A DNA stretch of 64,000 nucleotides from Odiellus spinosus (taxonomy: Eukaryota > Arthropoda > Arachnida > Opiliones > Phalangiidae): assembly GCA_963920705.1 (NCBI GenBank), contig OY987230.1:18377320-18441319 (forward strand), written 5' to 3'. Positions 47,492 through 60,582 of this stretch are shown piece by piece. The number at the start of each line of letters is the position of its first letter. The first letter of the stretch is position 1. Position numbers and translations under genes: made by a program. Under the pieces are notes generated by a model, which saw only the letters and a program-made list of their open reading frames with translations, had not been told where the DNA came from and did not search any database.

Positions 47492-48763
47492 CTATGACCT
47501 ATAATAAATTTAAATTAAACCCTCATTACAAAACAGTGTCTCACTTATATTGTTTTCTTCTGATAATATCTTTACTTTTATCTTTTAATATATCTTAGGC
47601 ATTTCTCTCTCTTGAAGTTAAACTCCTTAAAGGTTTTCGGTTTCTAAAACTTCTCGGGAATGTGTTTTAATCGGCTTTAGATTCCAATCTCTCTCCTTCT
47701 CTTTCGGTGATCTCGTATCGACTCCAAACCATTTAATCCGTCTATTAAATTAAAAATGATAGAGAGAGAGGGACACGGAGAAATTTATTTATTTCCACTT
47801 AACCCAAAAGTCAGTTCATGAATTAATAATTAAGGCATTGAAAATATATCTAAAGGCACGTTTTCAATCAAAATCTTTTGATTTAAGACGTTTAAAAATT
47901 AAATTCTAACCATTTTTATGGAATTACGTTTTAGTTCTTATACAAAATAGTGATTGCTAGAAAGATTTAATCACAACCGCTAACTTTGAACCTAATAGAG
48001 CTTTTACAAAACCTAAGAGACGAATATTTAGAACCAATAATATTAGTTTGTTTCCTTTGAAATCACCAATCATACGCAAGACACCGGATAAGTCAGAAGC
48101 CAAATCCTTAGCTTATGCGTCTCTTTTCGTCCTACACAGAAAGATAGGGGAGCCGAGAGAGTTTCCAGTTCTTAGATATATTTTCTTTGATTCAACTGAA
48201 AAGATAATAATGACCAAGGACAAAGGTGGTCTAGGTTTTGGGTTTTGATAATCGCGGTGAAGATCTCTTCTCGCTTGATATCAGATTTCCATCTTTTGGT
48301 TTCGCTCTAACGAATGCCAATTTTTCCCAGCGCGAATTCGCCTGGCGACGACTTCATCTCGAAACCATCTCACGTTTCTATATTCTGAAAGTATATCTTC
48401 TATTTTCATCATATTTCTTCTATTTGGTTCCTATATTTCGAGATACAACCCGAGAAAGAAACAATTTCTATATAAAAATAGTTTTCCTATAAGAATCTAT
48501 AGAACCTTTTCCAAAGCCGCGAAAAGATTTGCCTCAGGAATGAAAATTATATGTCTTATAACTTTAAGTATATCTCCTATATACCCTTTGTTCTCCACTT
48601 CTATAGCTTATAAATGGACGAAGTCGCTCTTTTGCATAATATATCATTTGGTGGGTCCGGATCAAAAGACAAGATAGCTTTATTCACACTTATAGCCTTT
48701 AATAATAGAGATTCAAATTACATAGTGTTCAAATAAAATATCTGGTTTTCTTTATCTTGAATC

Positions 48764-49052
48764 AAGAAGGATCAGACAAGGAGAGGAAAAGTGGGGACGG
48801 CGCAGTTCCTACTGCGTCGGCCTAAACTCCCACTCTGGGAGAACGGGGGTAGAGATGTTTCGTGGTAAAATGTTGTCACGTGGGTAAAACGGATCCTTTA
48901 TGAGACGCGTAGTAGCTGACGACGCTAGTGACCACGTGACAACAGTTTACCTCGAGAATTTCCTATCCCCCTTTCCACCCGAGTGGGAGGTTGGCTCTTC
49001 TCTCTCTAACTCAACGCAGCCCCACTTTTCCTCTCCTTGTCTGATCCTTCTT
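48764..49052 (-). mobile_element. MULE-like MITE, copy B (9-bp TSD, 2 mismatches)
   Basis: 289 bp, the reverse complement of copy A at 36,553-36,831, with a ~10-bp insertion near the middle. The flanking 9-mers TCTTGAATC and GCTTGAATA agree at 7 of 9 positions, so this copy is older or its flanks have mutated. Confidence 0.85.
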
Positions 49053-49139
49053 GCTTGAATAACCTTGTTGGGTTCATGGGAGTTTTATTACACCGGAAGG
49101 ATGCCCGAGTGAAATCTAAAACTACTAACATTGGGCACC

Positions 49140-49215
49140 TGTGACCTATCTTAAAAGATAAAGATGAAATCTGGCGTTTATAAGCGTCCTCTAATGGCAA
49201 ACATTGGCAAAAGTG
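49140..49215 (+). repeat. Half-copy of the GCGTCCTCTAA MITE
   Basis: AAAGATAAAGATGAAATCTG and GGCGTTTATAAGCGTCCTCT, then AATGGCAAACATTGGC, match the left arm of the element at 58,426-58,661. The right arm is missing here. Confidence 0.6.
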
Positions 49216-49891
49216 GATTTACCTTTTCTTTCCAATCGTTTTAAAGTTTTTCAACTCTTTCACCGTTCCCGTCACCAGCCCTTTGATTCGATGGTCGATA
49301 TATCTACGCCTATCTATATATATATATATGACTTTTTAACCCCTCAAGCTACGCTTTCCCAAAAACTAGAGTTTGAAAAGCTAAGGGAATTTTTGCCTTT
49401 CGGATAAACTTATTTTTTATTTTTATATCTCCTTCTTTTTCTCTTTGTCTTCTTTTATCTAAAATTTGTCGTATAAATAGTACGTGCAGCTAAAATCAGA
49501 ATCAATCAGACATTGCGGCGTTGATACGAAGATAGGTCCACCTTTCAACTCTCTCATTTGAGTTCTTATTGATGTAGAGGGAATCTAACTTTATTCACGA
49601 TGAAATCTTTGACCGATTCCTATTATACTTTCGCGTAAGAGTGGGATGAGGTCGTCTTTTCCGTTGTTCAACATCTATAGTTGTGTTTTAGATCCTAAAG
49701 AGACAGTAAAATGAATGCGGACGATGTATTTTCGCTCCTACGCATGCATTTACAATGTTATAAATGAATTTCATAATTTTATGCTTTTGAATCTTGGAGG
49801 AGATAAACAGGGTAGTCTAGGATCGACAGTGTATTTTGCACAAGATGCAAATAAAATAGCCAATGATTAGAGACATATCTATCCAGCTATA

Positions 49892-50163
49892 GTCCTGGTC
49901 GATTTGCCGGAAATGGGCCCTTGTCTCATAGCCATCTTTTTGTAGTAACAGGCTGCCAGACTATTTCTAATTTTATTTCCCACAAACCAAATTCAAGTTG
50001 TTAGTCCAACGCTTCCTATATGATAAAGTATAGTAGGCGTTGGTTAGTCTGTAGCTATTTTCACACTACAAAAAGATGGCGGGCGATCACGTGACAAAAA
50101 GTTTTCCCCGCCAAAATTTTCGCGAGGTTCTCTAGACTTCCGGTTTTGGAAATCGACCAGGAC
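49892..50163. mobile_element. MITE with TA duplication (GTCCTGGTCGATTT ends)
   Basis: 272 bp; GTCCTGGTCGATTT at the left is exactly inverted at the right (AAATCGACCAGGAC), and TA flanks each end. Inner inverted arms include CATCTTTTTGTAGT and ACTACAAAAAGATG. A TA duplication fits Tc1/mariner-type insertion. Non-coding interior. Confidence 0.78.
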
Positions 50164-50760
50164 TATTAGAAACAACTTTAACTAAGGCATCATAGCTTTT
50201 TTTCGTCTAAAGCTTATAGGCCTTGCTTAACCGCTATGTATGCCGGTGAATTTACACTGCCAATCATGGATATAAGCTCTCTGCAATATTCTTATCGTAT
50301 TTCACATTCTATACTACTTCCCTCTTTTGATAGGAGTTAAGAGATTATCTTATCTAACTTCATTATCCCTTTAAATTGAACTATAGGCAATTTAACCTTG
50401 AATTTGTAGCACCGATAAAACTAGTCTTTAGCTGTTTTTTATTGGTGAATGTTGTCTTTGAGCAAGAGGTCTCGATCGCTGGATGAAATAAAAGAAATTT
50501 AGCGGCAGGAGAAAAATGGTGCTGACGTCAATCATATAAGATATTTTTACCCCACTAAATTTATTCTTCGTTCATGATCTATAAGAAAATACTGAATGGA
50601 AACCTATTATACCTATTATAGTTTTAAGAACCTTGGTCGTTGGCAGTGTTGAAACATGGTCGAAATAGGTTCTGATCAGATACATCAACTTCCGGTACTG
50701 ATGTTTAGTTTAGCGTTGTTTTTGCTAGTTGATCTTGACGTTATTATTCGCCATTAGAAA
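50164..50760. other. Sequence between repeats, no supported feature
   Basis: Moderately AT-rich; no ORF, RNA gene or inverted-repeat pair that I can support. Confidence 0.4.
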
Positions 50761-50764
50761 GTAG

Positions 50765-51560
50765 ACATTCCGTATATTATTTGAAGATCATAAAATATTG
50801 TTTCGCCACTCATAAATGTTGTTTCGCCACTCGATAAAAATCGAGCAAAAGTCCAAAAATGAGCCCTATTTTAAAAATGCAAAAAGCCATAACTTTTCTT
50901 TGCAACCACCTAGACATAAACCGATTGCACGATTATAAAGTAGACATCCCGTATATTATTTTAAGATCATAAAATATTGCTTCGCCACTCATAAAAGTTG
51001 TTTAGCCACTCGATAAAAATCTAGCAAAAGTCCAAAAATGAGCCCTATTTTAAAAATGCAAAAAGCCATAACTTTTCTTTGCAACCACCTAGGCATAAAC
51101 CGATTGCACGATTATAAAGTAGACATCCCGTATATTATTTTAAGATCATAAAATATTGCTTCGCCACTCATAAAAGTTGTTTCGCCACTCGATAAAAATC
51201 GAGCAAAAGTCCAAAAATGAGCCCTATTTTAAAAATGCAAAAAGCCATAACTTTTCTTTGCAACCACCTAGACATAAACCGATTGCACTATTATAAAGTA
51301 GACATCCCGTATATTATTTTAAGATCATAAAATATTGCTTCGCCACTCATAAAAGTTGTTTAGCCACTCGATAAAAATCGAGCAAAAGTCCAAAAATGAG
51401 CCCTATTTAAAAAATGTAAAAAGCCATAACTTTTCTTTGCAACCACCTAGACATAAACCGATTGCAATATTATAAAGTAGACATCCCGTATATGATTTGA
51501 AGATCATAAAATGTTGTTTCGCCACTCGATTGAGCGAAAGTCCAAAAATGAGCCTTATAT
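50765..51560 (+). repeat. 180-bp tandem repeat (~4.4 units)
   Basis: Landmark GTTTCGCCACTCGATAAAAA (or GTTTAGCC...) recurs near 50,818, 50,998, 51,178 and 51,357. Each unit contains CCAAAAATGAGCCCTATTTT, GCCATAACTTTTCTTTGCAA, AGACATCCCGTATATTATTT and GCTTCGCCACTCATAAAA. The units are over 95% alike by eye; the last is truncated. Confidence 0.92.
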
Positions 51561-53030
51561 AAAGTCATGGAATTTTACACAGTTCCATAATCACTTAAGT
51601 ACAGTCAAAACTACACTGGATTATGTGGAGTGATCAGCCACTCAATTTTTAATAATCTGAATAACCTCACACGACACCGATATGAGAGATAGAAACAGCT
51701 CAATAAGATTGAGTTTCGTGACGTTCGAAACTTATCTTATACGATAATTGCGTTCATGATTCCGTGTCGTGTGGAGACAGGTTTATTTGATTGAAATTGT
51801 GCTCTCGCCGCGTGACTTTACCTAATTATTCGATTCGTATATTGGTCTCTTATTAGCGTGGAAAGGCTGGTTGGCCTTTAGATTATCGGTACGTTGAAGA
51901 GAATCTTAATTAGCTAGTCACGCCCGCGTTATCGGCTTCCGTTTCAAATTCGCTGCTTTTATACACTATACCTACTCCTACACGTTCTATAGCTACGCTC
52001 TTTATCGAGAGGTATTTCAAATCAATACGACTAGGTATATTCTTAATTAAGCCGATTAAGTTCAGTTTTGTAAGCCTTCCTTCACGGAAACGGCTTAAAG
52101 CGAGACTGTCACCCGTATGGCCTATACTTACACACATTGGATTGCCACCTTAGATCATGTCCGCTTCTCTCAGAGCGCCAAGGCGCTAATTACGAAACAT
52201 TTATAAGGTTTGAATATTCTACATAAAGTCATAGTAGTTTCAAATACTTATTTGATTACGTAATTCTGTATTATTATACTAAAGGGAAATATTTATTATT
52301 GCAATTATTATCACCATAAGTACAATAATTAAATATAAGTGTGTTATAAACCCTCATCCCATAACAATATGTGTCGTGAGAATTTTTTCACCATCGACCA
52401 CAATTCCATAGGAGAGTTTTCCTTTGAGGGACAAATTAGTACAACCGGTTAATTGGTTTAAATATACTCGTATTATTATAGAAATATTTACCATTTATAT
52501 TATAAATATTACAGAAATCTTTAGGGGGAACGGAATGACTACGGTTGATATAAAACTTAACCTTTTAGACTTTAAATTGAATGTCTGATATCTAACTCAG
52601 TCCAAAACCACGTGACGAAACTTTAACTTATTCGACTACCGTAACTTTTGTCTTCAGTGTCAATTGACGTCAGTTGGTTTTTGAAAATTTCTACATCGTC
52701 CTCCTTTTCGATATAGTTTGACCTCGAGTGATAAATGATTTGAGAAGGAAAACTCGGTCGAAAAATGACTTTTTTTTTCTTCGCCTTGGTGTTTGGGCCA
52801 GGGCACTTTTTTCACTTTTTCACAATGGATAAAAGTGATCGGAAATTTTCATTCTCTACTCCTTCTTTTTTATTTTTTATTTTATTTTTTCATTCTTTCG
52901 TACCCCTTTCGTTACGTTTTCCATCTACACTCCCAACTCAAAGGGGCTTTCACAATTTAATTTGCTAACAATAAGAAACATCGTAAAATTAATTTATAGA
53001 AAATTATAACAATGAAATTATAAAGTATTT
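51561..53030. other. Intergenic or intronic sequence
   Basis: Contains an inverted pair ACACGACAC / GTGTCGTGT around 51,668 and 51,765 and GC-richer sequence at 51,900-52,170. ORFs of 67-75 codons are not convincing. Nothing else is supported. Confidence 0.35.
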
Positions 53031-53032
53031 AC

Positions 53033-53615
53033 GAATATGAAACAACATTGAAATTTAATTTCCGAATATGAAATAACATTGAAATTTAATTTTCCGAATA
53101 TGAAATAACATTGAAATTAAATTCCGAATATAAAATATTATTGAAATTTAAATTCCGAATATGAAATTTTATTGAAATTTAAATTCCGAATATGAAATTT
53201 TATTGAAATTTAAATTCCGAATATGAAATTTTATTGAAATTTAAATTCCGAATATGAAATTTTATTTAAATTTAAATTCCGAATATGAAATTTTATTTAA
53301 ATTTAAATTCCGAATATGAAATTTTATTTAAATTTAAATTCCGAATATGAAATTTTATTTAAATTTAAATTCCGAATATGAAATTTTATTTAAATTTAAA
53401 TTCCGAATATGAAATTTTATTTAAATTTAAATTCCGAATATGAAATTTTATTTAAATTTAAATTCCGAATATGAAATTTTATTTAAATTTAAATTCCGAA
53501 TATGAAATTTTATTTAAATTTAAATTCCGAATATGAAATTTTATTTAAATTTAAATTCCGAATATGAAATTTTATTTAAATTTAAATTCCGAATAAGAAA
53601 TTTTATTGAAATTTT
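53033..53615 (+). repeat. 31-bp minisatellite (~19 copies)
   Basis: Unit of 31 bp built from CCGAATATGAAATTTTATTT and AAATTTAAATT. The first units read ...TTGAAATTTAATTT and the later ones ...TTTAAATTTAAATT, so the array has a gradient from a diverged left edge to a homogeneous centre. Confidence 0.93.
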
Positions 53616-55185
53616 AAATTTTCCCAAATATTTATGAAATATCTTTGAAAAATATCAGAAGGGTTAATTATCATAAAACTTTGAAATCTTTAAATGTAAA
53701 ATCATCATAACATTTTAAATCTCTTAATATAAATTTAACATTGAAATCTAATTTTATTTATTTCTTTGGGAAAATCAAAAATATTTAAATATGAAATTAA
53801 CATAGAAATCGCCTTTCAATCACATATTAACAGAGAAAAATGGGCGTACCTTTTCATCCATACCTTTTTTCTGCATCAAAGGTTAAAGGTTACTTTATTT
53901 TACCATAAATGTTTCGCCGCCTTTAGAATCTTATTGACCTATATTAAGTTTTCTAAATCACGCCCTCTTATAAAGGCACCTTTATATCGAATACGGTACA
54001 GTAAGGGTGGAGAAAAATTCTAGTGTGAAAGTTTCCAAATTCTCTAGATTCCGTTCGGTTTTCAGACCATTTTCTCTGCATGCACCATTTTCCTCGATTA
54101 TTGGTTGCTGGCCACGAGAAATAAATAAAATTTTATAGATCCAAGCTGAGAATTCATAGTAAATTTCGTAGAAAAATAAAAAAAATCACGTTTTTGTTTG
54201 AAATTAGCAATATCAGGAATTCATAAATATAAATAAATAAAAAATATATTTCTCTGGCTTTTGTGAGTGAGGGTCATAGTTCACGACCACCATCTATGGG
54301 AAGGGGTTAGAAAAAAGGAGGTAGATATTAATTTCCTTAGGAAAAACCAAATGGTAGCCAGGGCAACCAAATATATGATTTTTTGTCTCTCACGTCAGCA
54401 ACGTCATTAATATATTCATAAAATTTGTTACACATTTCCTTGGGCTACGAATCGGAGTACAGAAAAGGCAATTAGTCTAATAATCTGTTCCTGGTAAAAT
54501 TCATATGAAAAATAGTCTCTTCTCTCTTTGGTATTAATTAAAAACACTTGTTAGCAAATTAATAAAGCTTCGATGTTTTTAGTTTTACGTTTTTTCGATT
54601 CCTTATGAGGATTACTATCGGTGTATTAATCCGCCTGAGCTTTGACTGTATTGCAAACTGCTCTTGAACTAAAATAGATTTCAGAAAATGTTCAGCACGT
54701 ACAATGCTAGGTTTCTTTTTATTTCTATGATATATTTTATGAAAGATACTAGGAATCCTTACTTTGTACGTGCTGAAAAGAGAGATTGATCCAGGCTTTT
54801 GTTTCTAGACACCTTAGTTCTTTTCTATATACCTACAAGCGTGTATTTTATTCAGTCGCAATTTCGGGGTTCTCTGATTGATGGAGTTTCGATTGGCATC
54901 TTCGATCCCCGTACTACTTCCCTCTCTCTCTCTCTCATTCGCCCAATTCGTTCTCATCAGCTAGGAACATTATTTTCTCATCGTTAAATAGGTAGCCACC
55001 GAGAAGGCTTATCTATCTCAAAGATCCCATCTTAAATCAGCAAAATAAATTTTTCTCTCTCGACTCTCGAGTGTTTCTCAAATTAATTTGGTAGATTGGT
55101 TTTGGAAATGAAGTTGTATGGTTTGGTATATTCTATTTTGGGTGCTTAATTAATTATTTGTAGTAATAATTGGGATGGCAATTTT
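53616..55185. other. AT-rich flank between two minisatellites
   Basis: A hairpin with 14-bp arms (TTCAGCACGTACA.. and ..TGTACGTGCTGAA) spans 54,689-54,778. No exon supported; ORFs at 53,766 and 54,799 lack domains. Confidence 0.4.
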
Positions 55186-55189
55186 AATT

Positions 55190-56832
55190 GGATTAATTAT
55201 AGTTAATTTTAATATTTTAATAATAGTTAATATTTTAATTACAGTTTATTTTAATATTTTAACTATGGTTAATTTTAATATTTTAACTATGGTTAATTTT
55301 AATATTTTAACTATGGTTAATTTTAATATTTTAACTATGGTTAATTTTAATATTTTAACTATGGTTAATTTTAATATTTTAACTATGGTTAATTTTAATA
55401 TTTTAACTATGGTTAATTTTAATATTTTAACTATGGTTAATTTTAATATTTTAACTATGGTTAATTTTAATATTTTAACTATGGTTAATTTTAATATTTT
55501 AACTATGGTTAATTTTAATATTTTAACTATGGTTAATTTTAATATTTTAACTATGGTTAATTTTAATATTTTAACTATGGTTAATTTTAATATTTTAACT
55601 ATGGTTAATTTTAATATTTTAACTATGGTTAATTTTAATATTTTAACTATGGTTAATTTTAATATTTTAACTATGGTTAATTTTAATATTTTAACTATGG
55701 TTAATTTTAATATTTTAACTATGGTTAATTTTAATATTTTAACTATGGTTAATTTTAATATTTTAACTATGGTTAATTTTAATATTTTAACTATGGTTAA
55801 TTTTAATATTTTAACTATGGTTAATTTTAATATTTTAACTATGGTTAATTTTAATATTTTAACTATGGTTAATTTTAATATTTTAACTATGGTTAATTTT
55901 AATATTTTAACTATGGTTAATTTTAATATTTTAACTATGGTTAATTTTAATATTTTAACTATGGTTAATTTTAATATTTTAACTATGGTTAATTTTAATA
56001 TTTTAACTATGGTTAATTTTAATATTTTAACTATGGTTAATTTTAATATTTTAACTATGGTTAATTTTAATATTTTAACTATGGTTAATTTTAATATTTT
56101 AACTATGGTTAATTTTAATATTTTAACTATGGTTAATTTTAATATTTTAACTATGGTTAATTTTAATATTTTAACTATGGTTAATTTTAATATTTTAACT
56201 ATGGTTAATTTTAATATTTTAACTATGGTTAATTTTAATATTTTAACTATGGTTAATTTTAATATTTTAACTATGGTTAATTTTAATATTTTAACTATGG
56301 TTAATTTTAATATTTTAACTATGGTTAATTTTAATATTTTAACTATGGTTAATTTTAATATTTTAACTATGGTTAATTTTAATATTTTAACTATGGTTAA
56401 TATTAACATTTTAGTAAAAATTAATTTTAACATTTTAGTAAAAATTAATTTTAACATTTTATTAAAAATTAATTATAATATTTTAGTAAAAATTAATTTT
56501 AATATTTTAGAAAAAATTAATTTTAATATTTTAGAAAAAATTAATTTTAAAATTTTAGTAAAAATTAATTTTAATATTTTAACTATAGTTAATTTTAATA
56601 TTTTAATTATAGTTAATTTTAATATTTTAATTATAGTTAATTTTAATATTTTAACTATGGTTAATTTTAATATTTTAACTATGGTTAATTTTAATATTTT
56701 AACTATGGTTAATTTTAATATTTTAACTATGGTTAATTTTAATATTTTATGATACTTAATTTTAATATTTTATGATACTTAATTTTAATATTTTATGATA
56801 CTTAATTTTAATATTTTATGATACTTAATTTT
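55190..56832 (+). repeat. 24-bp minisatellite (~68 copies)
   Basis: Unit AACTATGGTTAATTTTAATA plus TTTT, period 24 bp. From about 55,256 to 56,400 some 48 consecutive copies show no substitution that I can see. A variant block follows (56,400-56,570, AGTAAAAATTAATTTTAACA type), then standard units, then TATGATACTTAATTTTAATA units. Because 24 is a multiple of three, long frames stay open on both strands (525 codons +, 403 codons -); these are not genes. Confidence 0.96.
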
Positions 56833-58420
56833 CATAATTAACTATCAATGTTAAAATGTTGTTTTTTTAAAAGAAATGATTGCAATAGAAAATTATTCAA
56901 TATAATTAAATTATAATTCAAATTAGTATTTATATATCTTTACTGTTGAATTATAAGTTAAAAAAATTGAAGTATTTTTTTTTAGGAAGGTTTAAAGGAA
57001 AGCAATCTTCGCGTCGTCTTTTGAAATTTTCCAATAATATTATCATATGGAATTCAAATCTCATAAGCGCCGTGAAATATTAGTAAATCCTAGCGGACTT
57101 TAGCCATCAAAAATGTTTCTCAAAGTAATCTATCATCTCTTGGGCGGCTCGGGAAACTTCGCTGAAAATCTCCTTATAGTTTTGGAAATCTCGACAATAT
57201 ATTTGAAATTTAGTTCCATCCGCGTGTGTGGGTTAAACTAAGTTTGGGCCGGACTTTAGACCCTTGGTTTTAATAAACGATCTTTCCAACAATCCTGTAC
57301 AAGCTTCGCGGGTCAGCAATATCCTTTTGAACAATAGCGCAATCAAATATCTTAACAAGCGCGGCGCTGATGGCCTTAGGAGTTCGCGCGAATATATAAG
57401 ATAGGGCTTTCGTAATCATCGAGTTAGACCTCTAGACGATAAAGAAGCTTTGATCTAGTGATGTTCTTCCTAAAGGACTAGTAACACAGTTATATATACT
57501 TCTAGCTGTCAGGAGGGACGCTTAAATGCGCATGCAAAGGGCTATGATAAACGTCGTTGCAAACTCCGGCTGAATCTGAGTTTTTATTTCAAATTTCGCG
57601 CCTTTTTAGTGTATCGCGAGGCTCCAGTCACGTGCGTTATTTCACGGTTAAGCCTAACGCAAGGCCTAATTTTTGGAGATTATAAGGTTTTTTGTGCTAT
57701 AAAGAAAGAGAAATTTCAGTTATTTTAATTTATTACGTATATGATTATTCCACTTGATAAATAATTAACTAATATTGAAAGACCGTCATTTTATTTTCGA
57801 CAAATAATAGCTAGTAAATAAATAATATTCTTATTGCAGGTTTGAGAGATTATTATTAGTTAAATTTACGAAATTTAATATAGTTTTTACGTGAAGATCT
57901 AAATAAATATATTTAGCATTTAGATATGCAGTGTGTCCTTTGTGAATTTAATAATAATCTTTCAGTATGTAATTTCAAATTGTATCGGTAATTTCTTGAT
58001 ACTAGCCCTTTCAGATTACTTTCCTTACATTCTTACATTACTATATTATTATTATTATATCTCGGTATACGGTCCTCTTGCTGCTTGTATTCCGTTTTCT
58101 TCCCCATCACCTTTATATAGATATTTATACAAAAATCGATGAAGATCCTACTCGCACAGACTGTGGTAAAGTGTGCTACGTTACCATAGCAAAAGATAAT
58201 GAAAAGATCCTTCGAAGTTTACTATTTTACAGGGTCTATATTCCACCTTTTTGTGACGTGTTCAGTGTTGAAAAATCCGATTTTTGACCTTGTTAGTGGT
58301 AGATTTGAAATTTTACCTTAAGGGAAGTAAGAAAAGTAGTGCATTCTCTCATATATATATTTTCCTACTGGTTAAAACAGAGTTTTGATCGTTAATGCTT
58401 GGTATACGTTAAAACTATTA
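56833..58420. other. AT-rich sequence, no supported feature
   Basis: No repeat or exon that I can defend. Locally higher GC at 57,280-57,660 without an ORF. Confidence 0.35.
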
Positions 58421-58425
58421 ATCAT

Positions 58426-58661
58426 GGACGCATCTTAATAGATAAAGATGAATATCAAACCGTTTATAAGCGTCCTCTAACGGCAAACAATGCCGGAAAA
58501 AGAATAGAACAACGAAAGGCACATGCGTGGCTTCTGTGGATAGATAATAGGTAGACGCGCGCGTGGTTTTGTTATTACTTTTGTCGGCACTGTTTACCGT
58601 TAGAGGACGCTAACGAACGCCAGAATTTGGTATTCATTTTTATATTTTAAGATATGTATCC
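58426..58661. mobile_element. MITE with GCGTCCTCTAACGG subterminal arms
   Basis: The left arm (GATAAAGATGAATATCAAAC, TTTATAAGCGTCCTCTAACG, GCAAACAATGCCGG) is answered by an inverted right arm (GTCGGCACTGTTTACCGTTA, GAGGACGCTAACGAACGCCA, ATTCATTTTTATATTTTAAG). Arm length is about 75 bp with short gaps. A half-copy is at 49,140-49,215. Confidence 0.75.
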
Positions 58662-59284
58662 GTTGTTAATACTCTTAGGTTTACGGACTATCGTTCGAGA
58701 CAGATCAACGCGTTAAGTAGGGCTGAGAGGGAGAAATAACGATTCTTCTCCAAAAACATCTTTCATGGATCTTTCATTAACTTCTGAATAAAGGTGCACA
58801 CCAATCTCGAAAATAAGATTACTATCCTACTCTTGTTCAAGAGCAGTTAATAATGGGGTTTATAACATTTTGTAAACACATCTTGAAAAGCGAGTATAGT
58901 TGGACTGCTTTGTGAATCAAAATCTTAATATTAACACAAGTTATGGTTATTGTAAGTTTAACACAACTTTTAAGGCGTTAATTATGTTACTTATATTCAT
59001 AATCTATGTCTTAATGTGTTAACGGAAAAATGATGCGTTATCTAATCAACTTAATGATTTATTTACCGTAATGAATAATCACAGCCATGACGTTTTGAAA
59101 TATATTATATTATCTGGTTAAATATTGCCAAGAAATTTAATGAAACCATGAATATAATTTATTTTTGATTTAAAGGGAGAATGTAACCTAACTAAAATTG
59201 ATTGGTTTATCGATTCCCTATCGTTTAAATAGTTTTAGTTTTTACAAACAAATAAACTAGAAATAAATTTAAAACTTACTATCG

Positions 59285-59412
59285 GTTGTTGAAACCGAAT
59301 CGGTATGAAACTGGTTCCCGAAGCAGTCAAAAAGACTGTTTCCCGTTCATACGACTCTAGCGAAACGTTTTGAAACGGTTTAAATCGATTTCAAGGCCTA
59401 GTATGAACGCGG
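59285..59412 (+). repeat. Dispersed hairpin repeat, copy 2 (GTTGAAACCGAATCGG)
   Basis: About 90% identical by eye to 36,255-36,418 in the shared parts. Here CGAAGCAGTC-AAAAA-GACTG forms a tight hairpin, whereas copy 1 has a longer loop. Confidence 0.75.
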
Positions 59413-59574
59413 CCTCAATCTGAAGTGTTTTATCAGGAATTTTGAAAGCATTTAAGGCACATGGAAATATCAGTTAAAATTCATTGGGATATCTTTTCTT
59501 TTCCAACTTGTGTTGTACGTGAACTCTGCAAAAAATCCTTTTTGCGCTTTACTTCAGAATGTATATACTTTTAG

Positions 59575-59911
59575 CAGAAGCCGATGAAACCCTCCTTTGA
59601 AGTCTATTACTCCCGGGTCTTGTCTACCCCTCTCTGTATGGGTTATTCTCAAAAGGCGCGATCCGTACGCCTCCTAACGGTAGATGTTATCGGAGCGTGA
59701 ACTCGTCGAGCCAATATCTCTAGCAGCCTTGGAGTTCGTCCAAAAAACGTCGTCGTTTGTGGAGAGAGAGAATTTCCAATTTTCCGTAGACAGGGGGGAT
59801 GAAGTAGGACCCCTTCTAACTCATAAAATTGGGAATTTTACCCATACAGAGAGGAGCGCTATATGGAACATTGGAGTAGTAGACTTCAAAGGAGGGTTTC
59901 ATCGGCTTCTG
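59575..59911 (+). mobile_element. MITE family with 7-bp TSD, copy 3
   Basis: 337 bp, with perfect duplication CTTTTAG at 59,568-59,574 and 59,912-59,918. Same orientation and ends as the copies at 46,140 and 47,155. Confidence 0.93.
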
Positions 59912-60472
59912 CTTTTAGGCATAGCCCAAAAGAAAGCGATTTGACAACTATGTATCCCTCGCTTCCGGGGTTATTGCGGAAAAGGATTGAGGGAAGGGGT
60001 TACTCCCTTCGTCCCCACCTCCCCAATAATTTCTCCCGGCAGCGCAACCGGCCAACCGCTTTCACCATACTTGGCGATCAGATAAAGGAATGATCGATTT
60101 TCATTCCGCGCTTCCGTCCGCGAACCACGCGGTTCTCTTATATAGTCTAGATTCTGTTCAATAACTCCTTGGCCTTCTTATCGAATTAAGGGCTTTGGAT
60201 CTTTTCGTTTTTTTTTCCTTTTTACCGATTGTTCTATAGTTAGTTTCAAACTTGAAAAGGATTACCTTAATCCTTTGATATTAACATGGTATGGTAATGT
60301 TAAATGTGGCTCTTATAGTTTCTTTGTTGGGAAATTAAAGTATCTTTATTCGTTACTTCATATATTACATTTAATGTATTCTTTTAATTAATAATCAAGG
60401 TTTAATATACATAGTTTTCGATAAATGGGCAAAAAAATATTCCACGCCTCTCACCCAGCTTTGCTTTGATTG

Positions 60473-60582
60473 CAGGGTTGCCAGGAGCTTGTGAGTGCAG
60501 TTCAGAACAGATCAGTTCCAAAACTGAACTACTAGCCTTTCTCTCTGCTTCAGATTGCACTCACAAATGATTGGCAACACTG
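60473..60582. mobile_element. Short hAT-like MITE (CAGGGTTGCCA ends)
   Basis: 110 bp; CAGGGTTGCCA and TTGTGAGTGCA on the left answer TGCACTCACAA and TGGCAACACTG on the right. CAG(G/T)GTTGCCA is a common hAT terminal motif. I could not find a clean 8-bp duplication. Confidence 0.6.

Noticed and set aside
55175..56752. 525-codon plus-strand and 403-codon minus-strand ORFs
   Set aside because: Both are perfect translations of a 24-bp minisatellite (period divisible by three) with no start context, domains or composition of a real protein.
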